Source of the DNA: Nocardioides pantholopis
GTDB taxonomy: Bacteria > Actinomycetota > Actinomycetes > Propionibacteriales > Nocardioidaceae
Assembly: GCF_003710085.1 (NCBI RefSeq)
Contig: NZ_CP033324.1
Location: forward strand, 1,931,501-1,995,500
Direction: 5' to 3'
DNA: 64,000 nucleotides
This document shows, in pieces, positions 1 to 7,352 of the stretch; position 1 is the first letter of the stretch; every line of letters starts with the position of its first letter. Position numbers and translations under genes: made by a program. The notes beneath the pieces were generated by a model. The model did not search any database. It had not been told where the DNA came from and worked only from the letters and a program-made list of their open reading frames with translations.

Positions 1-404
1 CAGCGGTGCCCGGCGGGCACGGTCCCGGGACCGATCTCGCACAGTTGGGTCCCCGAGCCCAGGTCGCCCAGGCAGTTCCGCAGGGCGGCGGTGCGGGACT
101 CTGCCTCGTCGATGAGGACATCGGCGAAGCGCTCCCAGTCCTGCGGCTGCGGACGGTCGGGCAGGGACTCGAAGTGGTCGGCGATCTGGCGGACGGTGAG
201 GCCGACGCGCTGGGCGACCTTGGCGACCCTGATCCGGCAGGCCGCCGTGTCGTCGAAGCGCCGCTGGCCGCCCGCGGTGCGACGGGCGGTGATCAGCCCG
301 TGCTTCTCGTAGAACCGCACGGCCGACGGGGCGATGCCCGCCGCGGCAGCGACGTCCTTGACCGAGAGGTCGAAGTCCGGGGGAGTCTCCACGGAGGTGG
401 TCAT
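1..404 (-). CDS. MerR-family transcriptional regulator, C-terminus cut by window edge
   Basis: Starts at ATG 404 on the minus strand (GGAG just upstream) and is open to base 1, so about 134 residues are visible. Residues 12-35 form the MerR winged-helix start (VKDVAAAAGIAPSAVRFYE) and are followed by the usual wing and dimerisation-helix region. The SoxR iron-sulfur cysteine cluster is absent. Two cysteines (RNC and QLC, about residues 116 and 126) lie in the effector-binding tail and could be ligands. MerR proteins of this size are about 140-150 aa, so little is missing. The gene is divergent from a reductase/MFS operon with a textbook MerR dyad between them, so it probably controls that operon and itself. 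The effector is unknown. Confidence 0.85.
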   Translation of the reverse strand, partial: MTTSVETPPDFDLSVKDVAAAAGIAPSAVRFYEKHGLITARRTAGGQRRFDDTAACRIRVAKVAQRVGLTVRQIADHFESLPDRPQPQDWERFADVLIDEAESRTAALRNCLGDLGSGTQLCEIGPGTVPAGHR

Positions 405-432
405 CGCTCCAGCGTGCCTCCGCAGGCTTCCC

Positions 433-483
433 GACTTCAACAGCCTTGACTTCAACGCCCTTGACTTCAACAAATGGTCAAGG
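433..483 (+). promoter_or_regulatory. MerR-type operator and 15-bp triple repeat in the divergent promoter
   Basis: A perfect dyad CCTTGAC-N11-GTCAAGG occupies 459-483, the form bound by MerR-family dimers between stretched -35 and -10 elements. TTGACT (461-466) would be the -35. Upstream, three tandem 15-bp units begin GACTTCAAC (433, 448, 463), the last merging into the dyad. It sits between the start of the MerR gene (404) and the flavin-reductase ATG (499). The binding protein is inferred to be the adjacent MerR regulator. Confidence 0.75.
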
Positions 484-498
484 CTCAGCGTGGCGGGC

Positions 499-1104
499 AT
501 GACTCCTACCGAACCCATCACCGCATCCGCCGCTGCAGCCGAACAGTCGGGCCTGCACCTTGCCGTCCTCGCCGCCAGCGTCCGCCGGGACCGGCTCAGC
601 CGCACCCTGGGGGACTGGGCAGCGGGCCGGGCCGCCGAGGTCGCCGGCACCGTGGACCTGATCGACCTGGCCGAGTCCGAGCTGCCGGACGACGAGCTGC
701 TGCAGCCGGGGGGCGGGCCGCGCTCGGCGATCGCCCACCGCATCGAGCGGGCCGACGGCTACCTGGTCGTCACGCCCGAGTACAACCACAGCTATCCCGC
801 CAGCCTGAAGCGCGCGATCGACTGGCACTACCGGGAGTGGATGTTCAAGCCCGCCACGGTGGTGTCGTACGGCGTGCACGGCGGGCTGCTCGCCACCGAG
901 CACCTGCGCGGCGTCCTCGCCGAGCTGCACGTCGTCACGACCCGGCGCGGCGTCGGGCTGCGCGCGCCGTGGAACGACGTCCACGACCGGGGGTTCGACC
1001 CGCCGCCCGATGCCGGCGCGGCCCTCGACCAGGCGCTGGGCGAGCTGGTCTGGTGGGGCGAGGTCCTCTGCGCCGCCCGCCGTGACCGGCCCTTCCAGCC
1101 ATGA
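499..1104 (+). CDS. NADPH-dependent FMN reductase family protein
   Basis: A 201-aa flavodoxin-fold oxidoreductase. The N-terminal beta strand and FMN phosphate loop (LAVLAASVRRDRLSRTL) and the family signature TPEYNHSYPASLKRAIDW, about residues 90-110, place it in the NAD(P)H-dependent FMN reductase group (ArsH/ChrR/azobenzene-reductase type). ATG 499 was chosen because it lies just downstream of the MerR operator; upstream in-frame starts would place the operator inside the gene. Its stop overlaps the MFS start (ATGA, 1101-1104), implying translational coupling. A likely role is reduction of a quinone, metal or xenobiotic that the MerR regulator senses; the substrate cannot be read from sequence. 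Confidence 0.85.
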   Translation: MTPTEPITASAAAAEQSGLHLAVLAASVRRDRLSRTLGDWAAGRAAEVAGTVDLIDLAESELPDDELLQPGGGPRSAIAHRIERADGYLVVTPEYNHSYPASLKRAIDWHYREWMFKPATVVSYGVHGGLLATEHLRGVLAELHVVTTRRGVGLRAPWNDVHDRGFDPPPDAGAALDQALGELVWWGEVLCAARRDRPFQP

Positions 1105-2615
1105 CCACCGCTCCGCCGGCCCTGGACGTCCGGGCCCGCACCATCGGGCTGGTGCTGGCCCTGGGCGGCCTCATGGTCACGGTCGACACCACCGTCGCCT
1201 TCGTGGCCGTGCCGGCGATCGTCGCCGACCTGGACTCCACGCTGCCGGCCGTGCAGTGGGTGACCAGCGGCTACCTGCTCGGCGTGGTCGCCGTCGTCCC
1301 CGTGGCCGGCTGGGCGGCCGCCCGGTTCGGCGCTCGGCGGGTCTACCTGCTGACCCTGGTGGTCTTCACCGGGTCGTCGGTCCTGGCGGGGCTGGCCTGG
1401 GACGCCGGGTCGCTCACGGCGTTCCGGATCCTGCAGGGGCTCGGCGGCGGGCTGCTCAACCCGGTCGGCCAGGCCATCGCCCTGCGGGCGGTGCCCCGCG
1501 AGGTCCGCGGACGGATGATGGGCCTGCTCGGGCTGCCGGTGCTGATCGGCCCGGTGCTCGGCCCGCTCCTGGCCGGCTGGCTGGTCGACACGGCCTCCTG
1601 GCGTTGGATCTTCCTGATCAACCTCCCCATCGGGGCAGCGGCGATCCTGCTCTGCGCCTACCTGCTGCCGCCGACCACCGACCGGACGGTGGTCACCCGC
1701 ATCGACTGGCCCGGTCTGGTGCTGGTCTGCGGCGGCGCGGTCCTGCTGGTGCTCGGCTGCACGCTGGTCGGGGAGTCCGGCTCGATGACGGGCCGGACCG
1801 GCGCCGCGCTGGGAGCCGGGCTGCTGCTCCTCGTCGGCTTCGGCGCCCGGACCGTGCGGACCGACGCGCCCCTGGTCGACCTCCGGCTGCTGCGCCACCC
1901 GCCCCTGGCTGCCGGCCTGGGCGTCCTCGGCTGCTTCGGGGCCGGGTACTTCGGTGCGATGACGGTCCTGCCCGTCTACGTCCAGGGGGTCCGCGGCGAT
2001 CCAGCCAGCCTCGCCGCGACGATCACGATCCCGATGGCCCTGGCCGTCGGGCTCACGATGCAGGTCGCCACTCGCCTCGTGGACCGGGTGCCGCCCCGAC
2101 GCATCGTGCTCAGCGGCGTGACCCTCGGCCTCCTGGGAACCCTCGCGCTGCTGCTCGCCACCACGAGCGGTGCCTCCTACCCGCTGATCGCCGCCGCGGG
2201 CGCCGTCCTCGGCGTCGGGTCGGGCGCGACGCTGATGCCGACGATGGCTGTCGCCGTGCGCGACCTCGAGAACGACGACACCGCCCGCGGCACGACGCTG
2301 CTCGCGCTCGTCCAGCAGCTCGCCGGCGCCGTGGGCGGCGCCGTGATCGCCAGCTCGCTGACGCTCCTCGTCGCCGAGCGGGTGCCCGCCCTGGCCACCG
2401 CGGAGCGCGACGGCCTCGCCGCGATGCTCGCGCTCGACCCGCGGTCGCGGGCCCGGCTCGAGGACAGCCTGGCCCTCGCTGTCGGCGGCAGCTATGCGGT
2501 CGCCGCCGGGTTCGTCGCCCTGAGCATGCTGGCCGCCCTGGTGGGCCTCGCCGCCCGCCCGAACGAGGACCGCACGCAAACCCGTGGCCAACGACGGACG
2601 ATCAGGTCACGCTGA
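1101..2615 (+). CDS. MFS drug exporter, DHA2 (EmrB/QacA) family
   Basis: A 504-aa polytopic membrane protein with about 14 predicted transmembrane segments, the DHA2 size and topology. Motif A appears as GWAAARFGARRVYL near residues 70-85 and the antiporter motif C as GPVLGPLLAGWLVD around residues 148-160. Both are typical of proton-coupled multidrug exporters. It overlaps the flavin reductase upstream by 4 bp and is followed after 3 bp by the SRPBCC-like gene, so it is in the MerR-controlled operon. The pairing of a reductase with an exporter under MerR control suggests a toxicant-detoxification unit. Substrate unknown. Confidence 0.9.
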   Translation: MTTAPPALDVRARTIGLVLALGGLMVTVDTTVAFVAVPAIVADLDSTLPAVQWVTSGYLLGVVAVVPVAGWAAARFGARRVYLLTLVVFTGSSVLAGLAWDAGSLTAFRILQGLGGGLLNPVGQAIALRAVPREVRGRMMGLLGLPVLIGPVLGPLLAGWLVDTASWRWIFLINLPIGAAAILLCAYLLPPTTDRTVVTRIDWPGLVLVCGGAVLLVLGCTLVGESGSMTGRTGAALGAGLLLLVGFGARTVRTDAPLVDLRLLRHPPLAAGLGVLGCFGAGYFGAMTVLPVYVQGVRGDPASLAATITIPMALAVGLTMQVATRLVDRVPPRRIVLSGVTLGLLGTLALLLATTSGASYPLIAAAGAVLGVGSGATLMPTMAVAVRDLENDDTARGTTLLALVQQLAGAVGGAVIASSLTLLVAERVPALATAERDGLAAMLALDPRSRARLEDSLALAVGGSYAVAAGFVALSMLAALVGLAARPNEDRTQTRGQRRTIRSR

Positions 2616-2618
2616 CTC

Positions 2619-3104
2619 ATGGCCTTGCCACTCCTCGACCGCCACAGCACAGTCATCGCGGCCCCGCCGGCGGTGGTGCTGGAGGTGGCCGCGCGCTACG
2701 CCCGGGGACTCGCGTACCCCGACCACCCGCTCCTCCACCTGCTGCTCGGCACCGAGCCGCCCGCTGGGTTCGGGATCGACGACGAGCCGGCCGAGGGGGA
2801 GGTGTCGCTCTCCGGACGGCACCGGTTCTCGGAGTACCGCCTGGTCTTCGCCGCGGACGGCGTGGACGGCGCGGACGGCGTGGACGGCACGGACGGCGTG
2901 GACGGCGTGGACCAGGGCGGGACGACGCTGACGGTGCTCTCGTACGCCGCGTTCCCGGGCCTGCGCGGCCGGATCTACCGCGGCCTCCTGCTCGGGACCG
3001 GCGGGCACGTGCTGGCGGTGCGGCGGATGCTCGCCGACATCGGGTCCCGCGCCGCCCGGGGATCCGCGCCGAGTGCGGCCGGCCGGGAGAGAGGACGTGG
3101 GTGA
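2619..3104 (+). CDS. SRPBCC/DUF2867-like protein with internal DGVDG repeat
   Basis: A 161-aa soluble protein. The N-terminus (STVIAAPPAVVLEVAARYA) and C-terminus (LRGRIYRGLLLGTGGHVLAV) resemble SRPBCC/DUF2867-type lipid-binding folds, but the match is by eye only. Residues 80-97 are six copies of D-G-[VAT] encoded by a 9-nt tandem repeat, which looks like an expanded loop. The gene begins 3 bp after the MFS gene and its stop overlaps the GTG of the DoxX-like gene (GTGA at 3101-3104), so it is translated as part of the operon. No catalytic residues are evident and its function is unknown. Confidence 0.7.
   Translation: MALPLLDRHSTVIAAPPAVVLEVAARYARGLAYPDHPLLHLLLGTEPPAGFGIDDEPAEGEVSLSGRHRFSEYRLVFAADGVDGADGVDGTDGVDGVDQGGTTLTVLSYAAFPGLRGRIYRGLLLGTGGHVLAVRRMLADIGSRAARGSAPSAAGRERGRG
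2856..2909 (+). repeat. Six-copy 9-nt in-frame tandem repeat
   Basis: Six units of gacggc(gtg/gcg/acg) at 2856, 2865, 2874, 2883, 2892 and 2901 encode D-G-[VAT]. The units differ only at positions 7-8, so copy number could change by slippage without breaking the frame. Confidence 0.9.
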
Positions 3105-3463
3105 GCGCGAGCATGGTCGTGGATCCGTGGTGGCCGGTCGTGCTGCTCGCGGCGATCCAGGTCGTGGACGGGGTCCTGTGCCTGGGGCCGGTCTCGTTCG
3201 TCGCCGCGTGCCTCGACGACGTCCGGTTCCCCCGGCGCTTCTGGTGGGTGCTCTCGCCGATCAAGTTCGCCGCGGCGGCCGGCCTGCTGCTCGGACTCTG
3301 GGTCCCGCACCTCGCCCTGGTCACCGCCTGCTGCCTGGTGGCGTACTTCGTCGCCGCGATCGGCGGTCACCTCCGGGCCCGCGACCTCGGCCGGAACCTG
3401 GCCGTGAACGCGTTGGGCATGCTGGTGCTGTGTGTCGCGGTCGCCGGGACCCTGGCCGCCTGA
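3101..3463 (+). CDS. DoxX-like four-helix membrane protein
   Basis: A 120-aa membrane protein with four hydrophobic helices separated by short loops, resembling DoxX/DoxX-like small membrane proteins. GTG 3101 was preferred over ATG 3113 because it overlaps the upstream stop (GTGA) and a GAGAGAGG Shine-Dalgarno lies 6 nt before it. The basic loop RARDLGRN between helices 3 and 4 fits the positive-inside rule. It is fourth in the MerR-linked operon. DoxX-like proteins are often found in redox-stress operons; no specific activity can be assigned. Confidence 0.75.
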   Translation: MSASMVVDPWWPVVLLAAIQVVDGVLCLGPVSFVAACLDDVRFPRRFWWVLSPIKFAAAAGLLLGLWVPHLALVTACCLVAYFVAAIGGHLRARDLGRNLAVNALGMLVLCVAVAGTLAA

Positions 3464-3475
3464 CCCGAGCGTGAC

Positions 3476-3509
3476 GTCCCCGGGCGAGAGAGGTCCCCGG
3501 GCGAGAGAG
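3476..3509 (+). repeat. 17-bp perfect tandem duplication carrying the ribosome-binding site
   Basis: The unit gtccccgggcgagagag occurs at 3476-3492 and again at 3493-3509, followed by gac and the ATG at 3518. Each copy contains a GAGAG purine run, so the downstream gene has a duplicated potential Shine-Dalgarno sequence. Confidence 0.9.
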
Positions 3510-3517
3510 GACACCCG

Positions 3518-3901
3518 ATGCCGCACACCGATCCGGGGCCGACCCCCGAGCAGGTCGGCGCGTTGGTCGCCGACTACCTGGCCGCCTGGAACGAGCCGGA
3601 CGCCGCTGTCCGGTCGGGCCTGCTGGCCCGCTGCTGGGACCCCGCCGGTGTGTACCTCGATCCGACGGTGCGCACCCAGGGCCCCGCGGCGCTCGGCGAG
3701 CACATCGGCCGGGTACAGGCGAGCCGGCCGGGGTCGTACCTGGAGCTCGTGGGCGACGTCGACCAGCACCACGACGTCGTCCACTTCCGCTGGCGGCAGC
3801 TGCGGCCCGGGCGGCCTCCGGGGCCGGTCTCCCGGGACTTCGGGCAGGTCGGCCCCAGCGGCCGGCTGGTCTCGATCACCGGCTTCTTCGGCTCCGACTG
3901 A
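3518..3901 (+). CDS. SnoaL/NTF2-like domain protein
   Basis: A 127-aa NTF2-fold (SnoaL-like) protein. The opening helix VGALVADYLAAWNEPD, then ARCWDPAGVYLDPTVRTQGPAALGEHI and a closing beta sheet ending GFFGSD, are the standard layout of this family. Members bind small hydrophobic molecules or act as isomerases or cyclases, and many have no known activity. It is 54 bp after the DoxX-like gene with its own duplicated RBS, so it is probably the last gene of the operon. It ends 21 bp before the convergent nikE stop. Confidence 0.8.
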   Translation: MPHTDPGPTPEQVGALVADYLAAWNEPDAAVRSGLLARCWDPAGVYLDPTVRTQGPAALGEHIGRVQASRPGSYLELVGDVDQHHDVVHFRWRQLRPGRPPGPVSRDFGQVGPSGRLVSITGFFGSD

Positions 3902-3922
3902 GCCGTCCCGGAGCGGGCCGGC

Positions 3923-4525
3923 TCAGCGGGTGACGACCCGGTCGGCGACCTGGTCCAGGAGCGGGGCGTCGTGGGAGATCGCCAGGACCCCGGCGCCAGT
4001 CCGGTCGACGTACGCGCGAACGTGGCGCCACAGGACCGCCTGGGTCAGCGCGTCCAGGCTGCTGGAGATCTCGTCGGCGAGCAGATAGCGAGGCTCGACG
4101 AGCAGCGCGCGGGCGAGGTTCACCCGCTGCAGCTCGCCGCCGCTGATCTCGTGGGGGTAGCGCTCGAGCCACCCCTCATCGACCAGGCCCTGCTCGGCGA
4201 CCGCCCGCTCGGGGCCGTCGGGCCGGGCCTCGGCGAGCACCTCCCGGATCCGCCAGCGCGGGTTGACGGCGCGGTCCGCGTGCTGGCCCACCAGCTGCAC
4301 GGGGCGGGGTCCCCGCCCGGCTCCGACCGGTACGCCGTCCGCCGTGACCTCGCCGCGGTCCGGGCGCCGCAGCCCGGCGAGCGCGGCGGCCAGTGTCGAC
4401 TTGCCCCGGCCGCTGGGCGCGTGCAGCCCGAGCACCTCGCCCGGCGCCAGGTCCAGGTCGACGCCCTCGAGCACCCAGGGGGAGCGCCGCCCGTAGCGCA
4501 CCCACACGTCCCGGGCGCTCAGCAC
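3923..4525 (-). CDS. nikE: Nickel/peptide ABC transporter ATP-binding protein NikE
   Basis: A 200-aa ATPase of the Opp/Dpp/Nik family. Walker A is GLHAPSGRGKSTLA (about residues 32-45), the ABC signature ISGGELQRVNLARAL (about 130), Walker B LLADEIS, and the switch His lies in AISHDAP. At 200 aa it lacks the C-terminal oligopeptide-specific extension, as is common for NikE. The GTG start at 4525 overlaps the end of nikD (stop at 4519) by 7 bp. It is the last gene of the five-gene minus-strand operon nikABCDE and powers import with NikD. Nickel as substrate is inferred from the Nur-like operator upstream of nikA. Confidence 0.8.
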   Translation of the reverse strand: MLSARDVWVRYGRRSPWVLEGVDLDLAPGEVLGLHAPSGRGKSTLAAALAGLRRPDRGEVTADGVPVGAGRGPRPVQLVGQHADRAVNPRWRIREVLAEARPDGPERAVAEQGLVDEGWLERYPHEISGGELQRVNLARALLVEPRYLLADEISSSLDALTQAVLWRHVRAYVDRTGAGVLAISHDAPLLDQVADRVVTR

Positions 4526-5436
4526 GCGGCGCGCTCCGGGGTCTGCACCGGCCCGACCTGCGCCGCGCGGTCGGTCGTGACCTGGAAGCCGTTGGCGGGC
4601 AGCGCGCGCCACAGCGCGCGGCTGTAGGGGTTCCCCAGTCCGGCGCCGGACCCGCTGAAGTCGCGCACCTGCTCCTCGGCGACGGTGCGGCCGCGGTCGA
4701 CGACGACCACCCGGTCGGCCACCCCGAGGGCGCCGACCAGCTCGTGGGTGATCAGCAGGACGCCGCGCCCCTCGTCGGCCAGCGAGCGGAGCCGGCCCAG
4801 CACCGTGCGGACCTCGGCCGGCCCCAGGCCCGGGGTGGGCTCGTCGGCGACGACGACGCGGGGCTGCCCGGCCAGGGCCATCGCGGTGAGCACCCGGCGG
4901 CCCATCCCGCCGGAGAGCTGGTGGGGATAGCGCCGGGCGACCTCGGGCCCGAGCCCCTGGGCGGCCAGCGCCTCGGCGACGTACCGGCGCGCGCTCGCGC
5001 GGTCGGCGCCCGCCAGGCGTGCGGCGCGACGCAGCTGGGCGCCGGCGGTGGCGGCCGGGTCGAGGTGGGAGAGCGACTGGGGCAGCAGTGCGATCTCGCG
5101 GCCGGCGAGCCGGCGCCGGGCGGCGGCGTCCACCGGCGTGCCGCACCAGCTGATCGTGCCCTGCTCCCTGCCGTTGGGGGGCAGCAGACCGAGGACCGCG
5201 TGCCCCAGCAGGCTCTTGCCGGCACCGCTGGCGCCGACCAGCGCGACGACCTCGCCGGCTCGGACGTCGAGGCTCATCCGCTCCACCCCGGTGACGGTGC
5301 GGCGCCGCAGCCCGCGCTCGTACTGGGTGAACTCGACGCGCAGGTCGCGCACCTCCAGCAGCGGCCGGTCCGGGCCCGGCCCGGTGCCCGGGTGAGCAGG
5401 GGTGCGGGTGGCGAGGCACGCGGAATCGGTGGTCAC
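4519..5436 (-). CDS. nikD: Nickel/peptide ABC transporter ATP-binding protein NikD
   Basis: A 305-aa ATPase with Walker A ALVGASGAGKSLLGHA, the Q-loop in LLPQSLSHLDP, signature LSGGMGRRVLTAMAL and Walker B VVVADEPTPGLG. The residue after the Walker B glutamate and the D-loop are normal. The C-terminal piece NPYSRALWRALPANGFQ is the Opp/Dpp/Nik-specific tail (oligo_HPY type). About 25 extra N-terminal residues precede the nucleotide-binding domain. GTG 5436 overlaps the nikC stop by 4 bp. It pairs with NikE as the transporter motor. Confidence 0.82.
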   Translation of the reverse strand: MTTDSACLATRTPAHPGTGPGPDRPLLEVRDLRVEFTQYERGLRRRTVTGVERMSLDVRAGEVVALVGASGAGKSLLGHAVLGLLPPNGREQGTISWCGTPVDAAARRRLAGREIALLPQSLSHLDPAATAGAQLRRAARLAGADRASARRYVAEALAAQGLGPEVARRYPHQLSGGMGRRVLTAMALAGQPRVVVADEPTPGLGPAEVRTVLGRLRSLADEGRGVLLITHELVGALGVADRVVVVDRGRTVAEEQVRDFSGSGAGLGNPYSRALWRALPANGFQVTTDRAAQVGPVQTPERAAC

Positions 5437-6335
5437 AGGTGGGCACTCCTCGGGGCGAGCAGCAGACGGAGGTCCTCGCCGATGCGGTCGACGAGCTTGA
5501 CGACGAGCAGCAGCCCGAGGCCGGGCAGGACGGCGAGCCACCAGTGGCCGGCCGAGAGGGTCCGCATCGCGTCCTGGAGCAGGACGCCGACCGCCGGCTG
5601 GCCGGGGTCGATGCCGAGGCCGAGGAACGAGAGCGCCGCCTCGTGCAGGATCGCGTGCGGGAACATCAGGACGGCGCCGACCGAGAGGTGCGGGACCAGG
5701 TGCGGGGCGAGGTGGCGCCGCGCGACGTGCAGGCGTCCGTGCCCGAGCGCCCGCGAGGTCGCCACGTAGTCGGACCCGGCGACCTCGTGGGACGTGGCCA
5801 GCAGCACCCGGGTCAGCCGCGGCCAGTGGGTCAGGCCGACCGCGAGGATCACGGCCTGGGTGCCGCCACCGAGCGCGAAGGCCAGCAGGAGCAGCAGCAC
5901 CAGGTGCGGCAGGGCCAGGAACAGGTCGACCAGCCAGCCGACGACGGCGGCGGCGGCCCGTCCGCCCACCGTGGCCACCAGGGCCAGCACGAGCGCGATC
6001 AGGCCGGACATCGCCGCCGCGGTGAGGCCCACGAGCAGGCTCAGCCGCAGCCCGACGAGGGTGCGCAGCAGCAGGTCGCGGCCGTAGGCGTCGGTGCCGA
6101 ACGGGTGCCCCCACGACGGCGCCTGGTGGCGGGCGGCGAGGTCGGTGGTGGCGGCGGGCCCGGCGGCGAGGGTGCCGGCCACCGCGACGGCCACGACCAG
6201 CGCGAGTGCGATCGCGACGGCGGTCATGGTGCGGGTACGCCGGTCGCGCCACCGCGGGGTCCGCGAGCCGTCGCCGGCGGGCTCGGGCCGGCCCGGCTGC
6301 GCGGCCGAGCTCGGCGGCCGGAGGTCGGTGCTCAC
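5433..6335 (-). CDS. nikC: Nickel/peptide ABC transporter permease NikC
   Basis: A 300-aa inner-membrane permease. After a 35-residue basic cytoplasmic leader and one transmembrane helix come the DppC-type signature HPFGTDAYGRDLLLRTLVG and a binding-protein-dependent transport domain. The EAA-like loop is EVAGSDYVATSRALGHGR. The C-terminal part contains LSFLGLGIDPGQPAVGVLL, very typical of the OppC/NikC family. GTG 6335 overlaps nikB by 4 bp. It forms the membrane channel with NikB. Confidence 0.85.
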   Translation of the reverse strand: MSTDLRPPSSAAQPGRPEPAGDGSRTPRWRDRRTRTMTAVAIALALVVAVAVAGTLAAGPAATTDLAARHQAPSWGHPFGTDAYGRDLLLRTLVGLRLSLLVGLTAAAMSGLIALVLALVATVGGRAAAAVVGWLVDLFLALPHLVLLLLLAFALGGGTQAVILAVGLTHWPRLTRVLLATSHEVAGSDYVATSRALGHGRLHVARRHLAPHLVPHLSVGAVLMFPHAILHEAALSFLGLGIDPGQPAVGVLLQDAMRTLSAGHWWLAVLPGLGLLLVVKLVDRIGEDLRLLLAPRSAHL

Positions 6336-7351
6336 AGCGCCACCTCCTGGCGGGCGAGCGGCACGGCCGCACGGTGGGCCAGGGTGCCGAGGGCGTTGCC
6401 GACGAAGACGAAGAGCGCGGTGACCAGCGCGACGCCGAGCAGCAGCGGGACGTCCTGGCGCAGGGCCGCCGTCGTGGTGGCCTCGCCGAGCCCGGGGTAG
6501 GTGAAGACCTGCTCGGCGAGCACCGAGCCGCCGAACAGCTCGCCGACGGAGGCGAACTGGAGCATCAGCGCCGGCCCGGCCGCGTTGCGCGCCACCCGGT
6601 GCAGCACCAGCCCCGGCAGCCGCTCGCCCTGGGCCCGGGCGAACGCCACGTGGTCGCTGGCCAGGATCGACACGGTCGCCTCGCGGGTGTGCAGCAGCAC
6701 CGGGGAGATGCCCACGACGCTGACGGTGAGCGCGGGCAGCAGGAGGTGGTGGAGCTGGTCCAGCAGCGAGGCCTCGCCGCTCAGGGTGCCGATGGGAGCG
6801 GCGCAGCACACCGGCGTCCACTGCAGCGAGACCGAGAAGACGTAGAGGAGCACCAGACCGACCCAGAACGTCGGGGACGAGGCGAGGGTGTAGGCCCACC
6901 AGGTGAGCACCCGGTCCACGGGGCGGCCGTGCCGGGCGCCGGCGAGCAGGCCGAGCCCGAAGCCCAGGAGCCCGGAGAACAGCCAGGCGAGCCCCATCAG
7001 CGCGAGGCTGGCGGGAAGCCGCTCGGCGATGACCTCGGTGACCGGCACGCCGTACACCTGGGAGGTGCCGAGGTCGCCGCCGAGCACGTTGCCGGCCCAG
7101 GTGACGAACCGCTCCACCGGGGGCTCGTCGAGGCCCCAGCGCTCCTCGATCTGGGCGCGCTGCTCGCTGCCCAGCGCGGCCGCGTCGGCCCCGACGTACG
7201 CCTCGACCGGGTCGATCGGCGAGGCCGCCATCAGCGCGAACGAGCCGATCGCGACCGCGACCAGCAGGCTCAGCAGCCGCAGCGCCCGCCCGGTCAGCGC
7301 GCCCGCAGCCCGCCCCGCTGCCCGTTCCGCTGCCCGATCCGCAGTCCCCAC
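6332..7351 (-). CDS. nikB: Nickel/peptide ABC transporter permease NikB
   Basis: A 339-aa permease of the DppB/OppB/NikB type: one N-terminal helix, a periplasmic loop ending LGGDLGTSQVYGVPVTEVIAE (cut here for display), then five further helices. The EAA loop includes HVAFARAQGERLPGLVL. The start GTG 7351 lies 1 bp downstream of the nikA stop, so the two are tightly coupled. The periplasmic segment GTLSGEASLLDQLHHLLLP is the usual position for substrate-binding-protein contact. The family is certain; metal rather than peptide specificity is inferred from operon regulation. Confidence 0.83.
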   Translation of the reverse strand: MGTADRAAERAAGRAAGALTGRALRLLSLLVAVAIGSFALMAASPIDPVEAYVGADAAALGSEQRAQIEERWGLDEPPVERFVTWAGNVLGGDLGTSQVYGVPVTEVIAERLPASLALMGLAWLFSGLLGFGLGLLAGARHGRPVDRVLTWWAYTLASSPTFWVGLVLLYVFSVSLQWTPVCCAAPIGTLSGEASLLDQLHHLLLPALTVSVVGISPVLLHTREATVSILASDHVAFARAQGERLPGLVLHRVARNAAGPALMLQFASVGELFGGSVLAEQVFTYPGLGEATTTAALRQDVPLLLGVALVTALFVFVGNALGTLAHRAAVPLARQEVAL

Positions 7352-7352
7352 G

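Noticed and set aside
1010-3463. Long plus-strand frame across the MFS and SRPBCC genes
   Set aside because: Gly/Arg/Pro-rich out-of-frame reading of the MFS gene; only its last 120 codons are the real DoxX-like gene starting at GTG 3101.
4263-5395. Several plus-strand frames opposite nikD and nikE
   Set aside because: Shadows of ABC ATPase genes that contain Walker A, signature and Walker B motifs on the minus strand.
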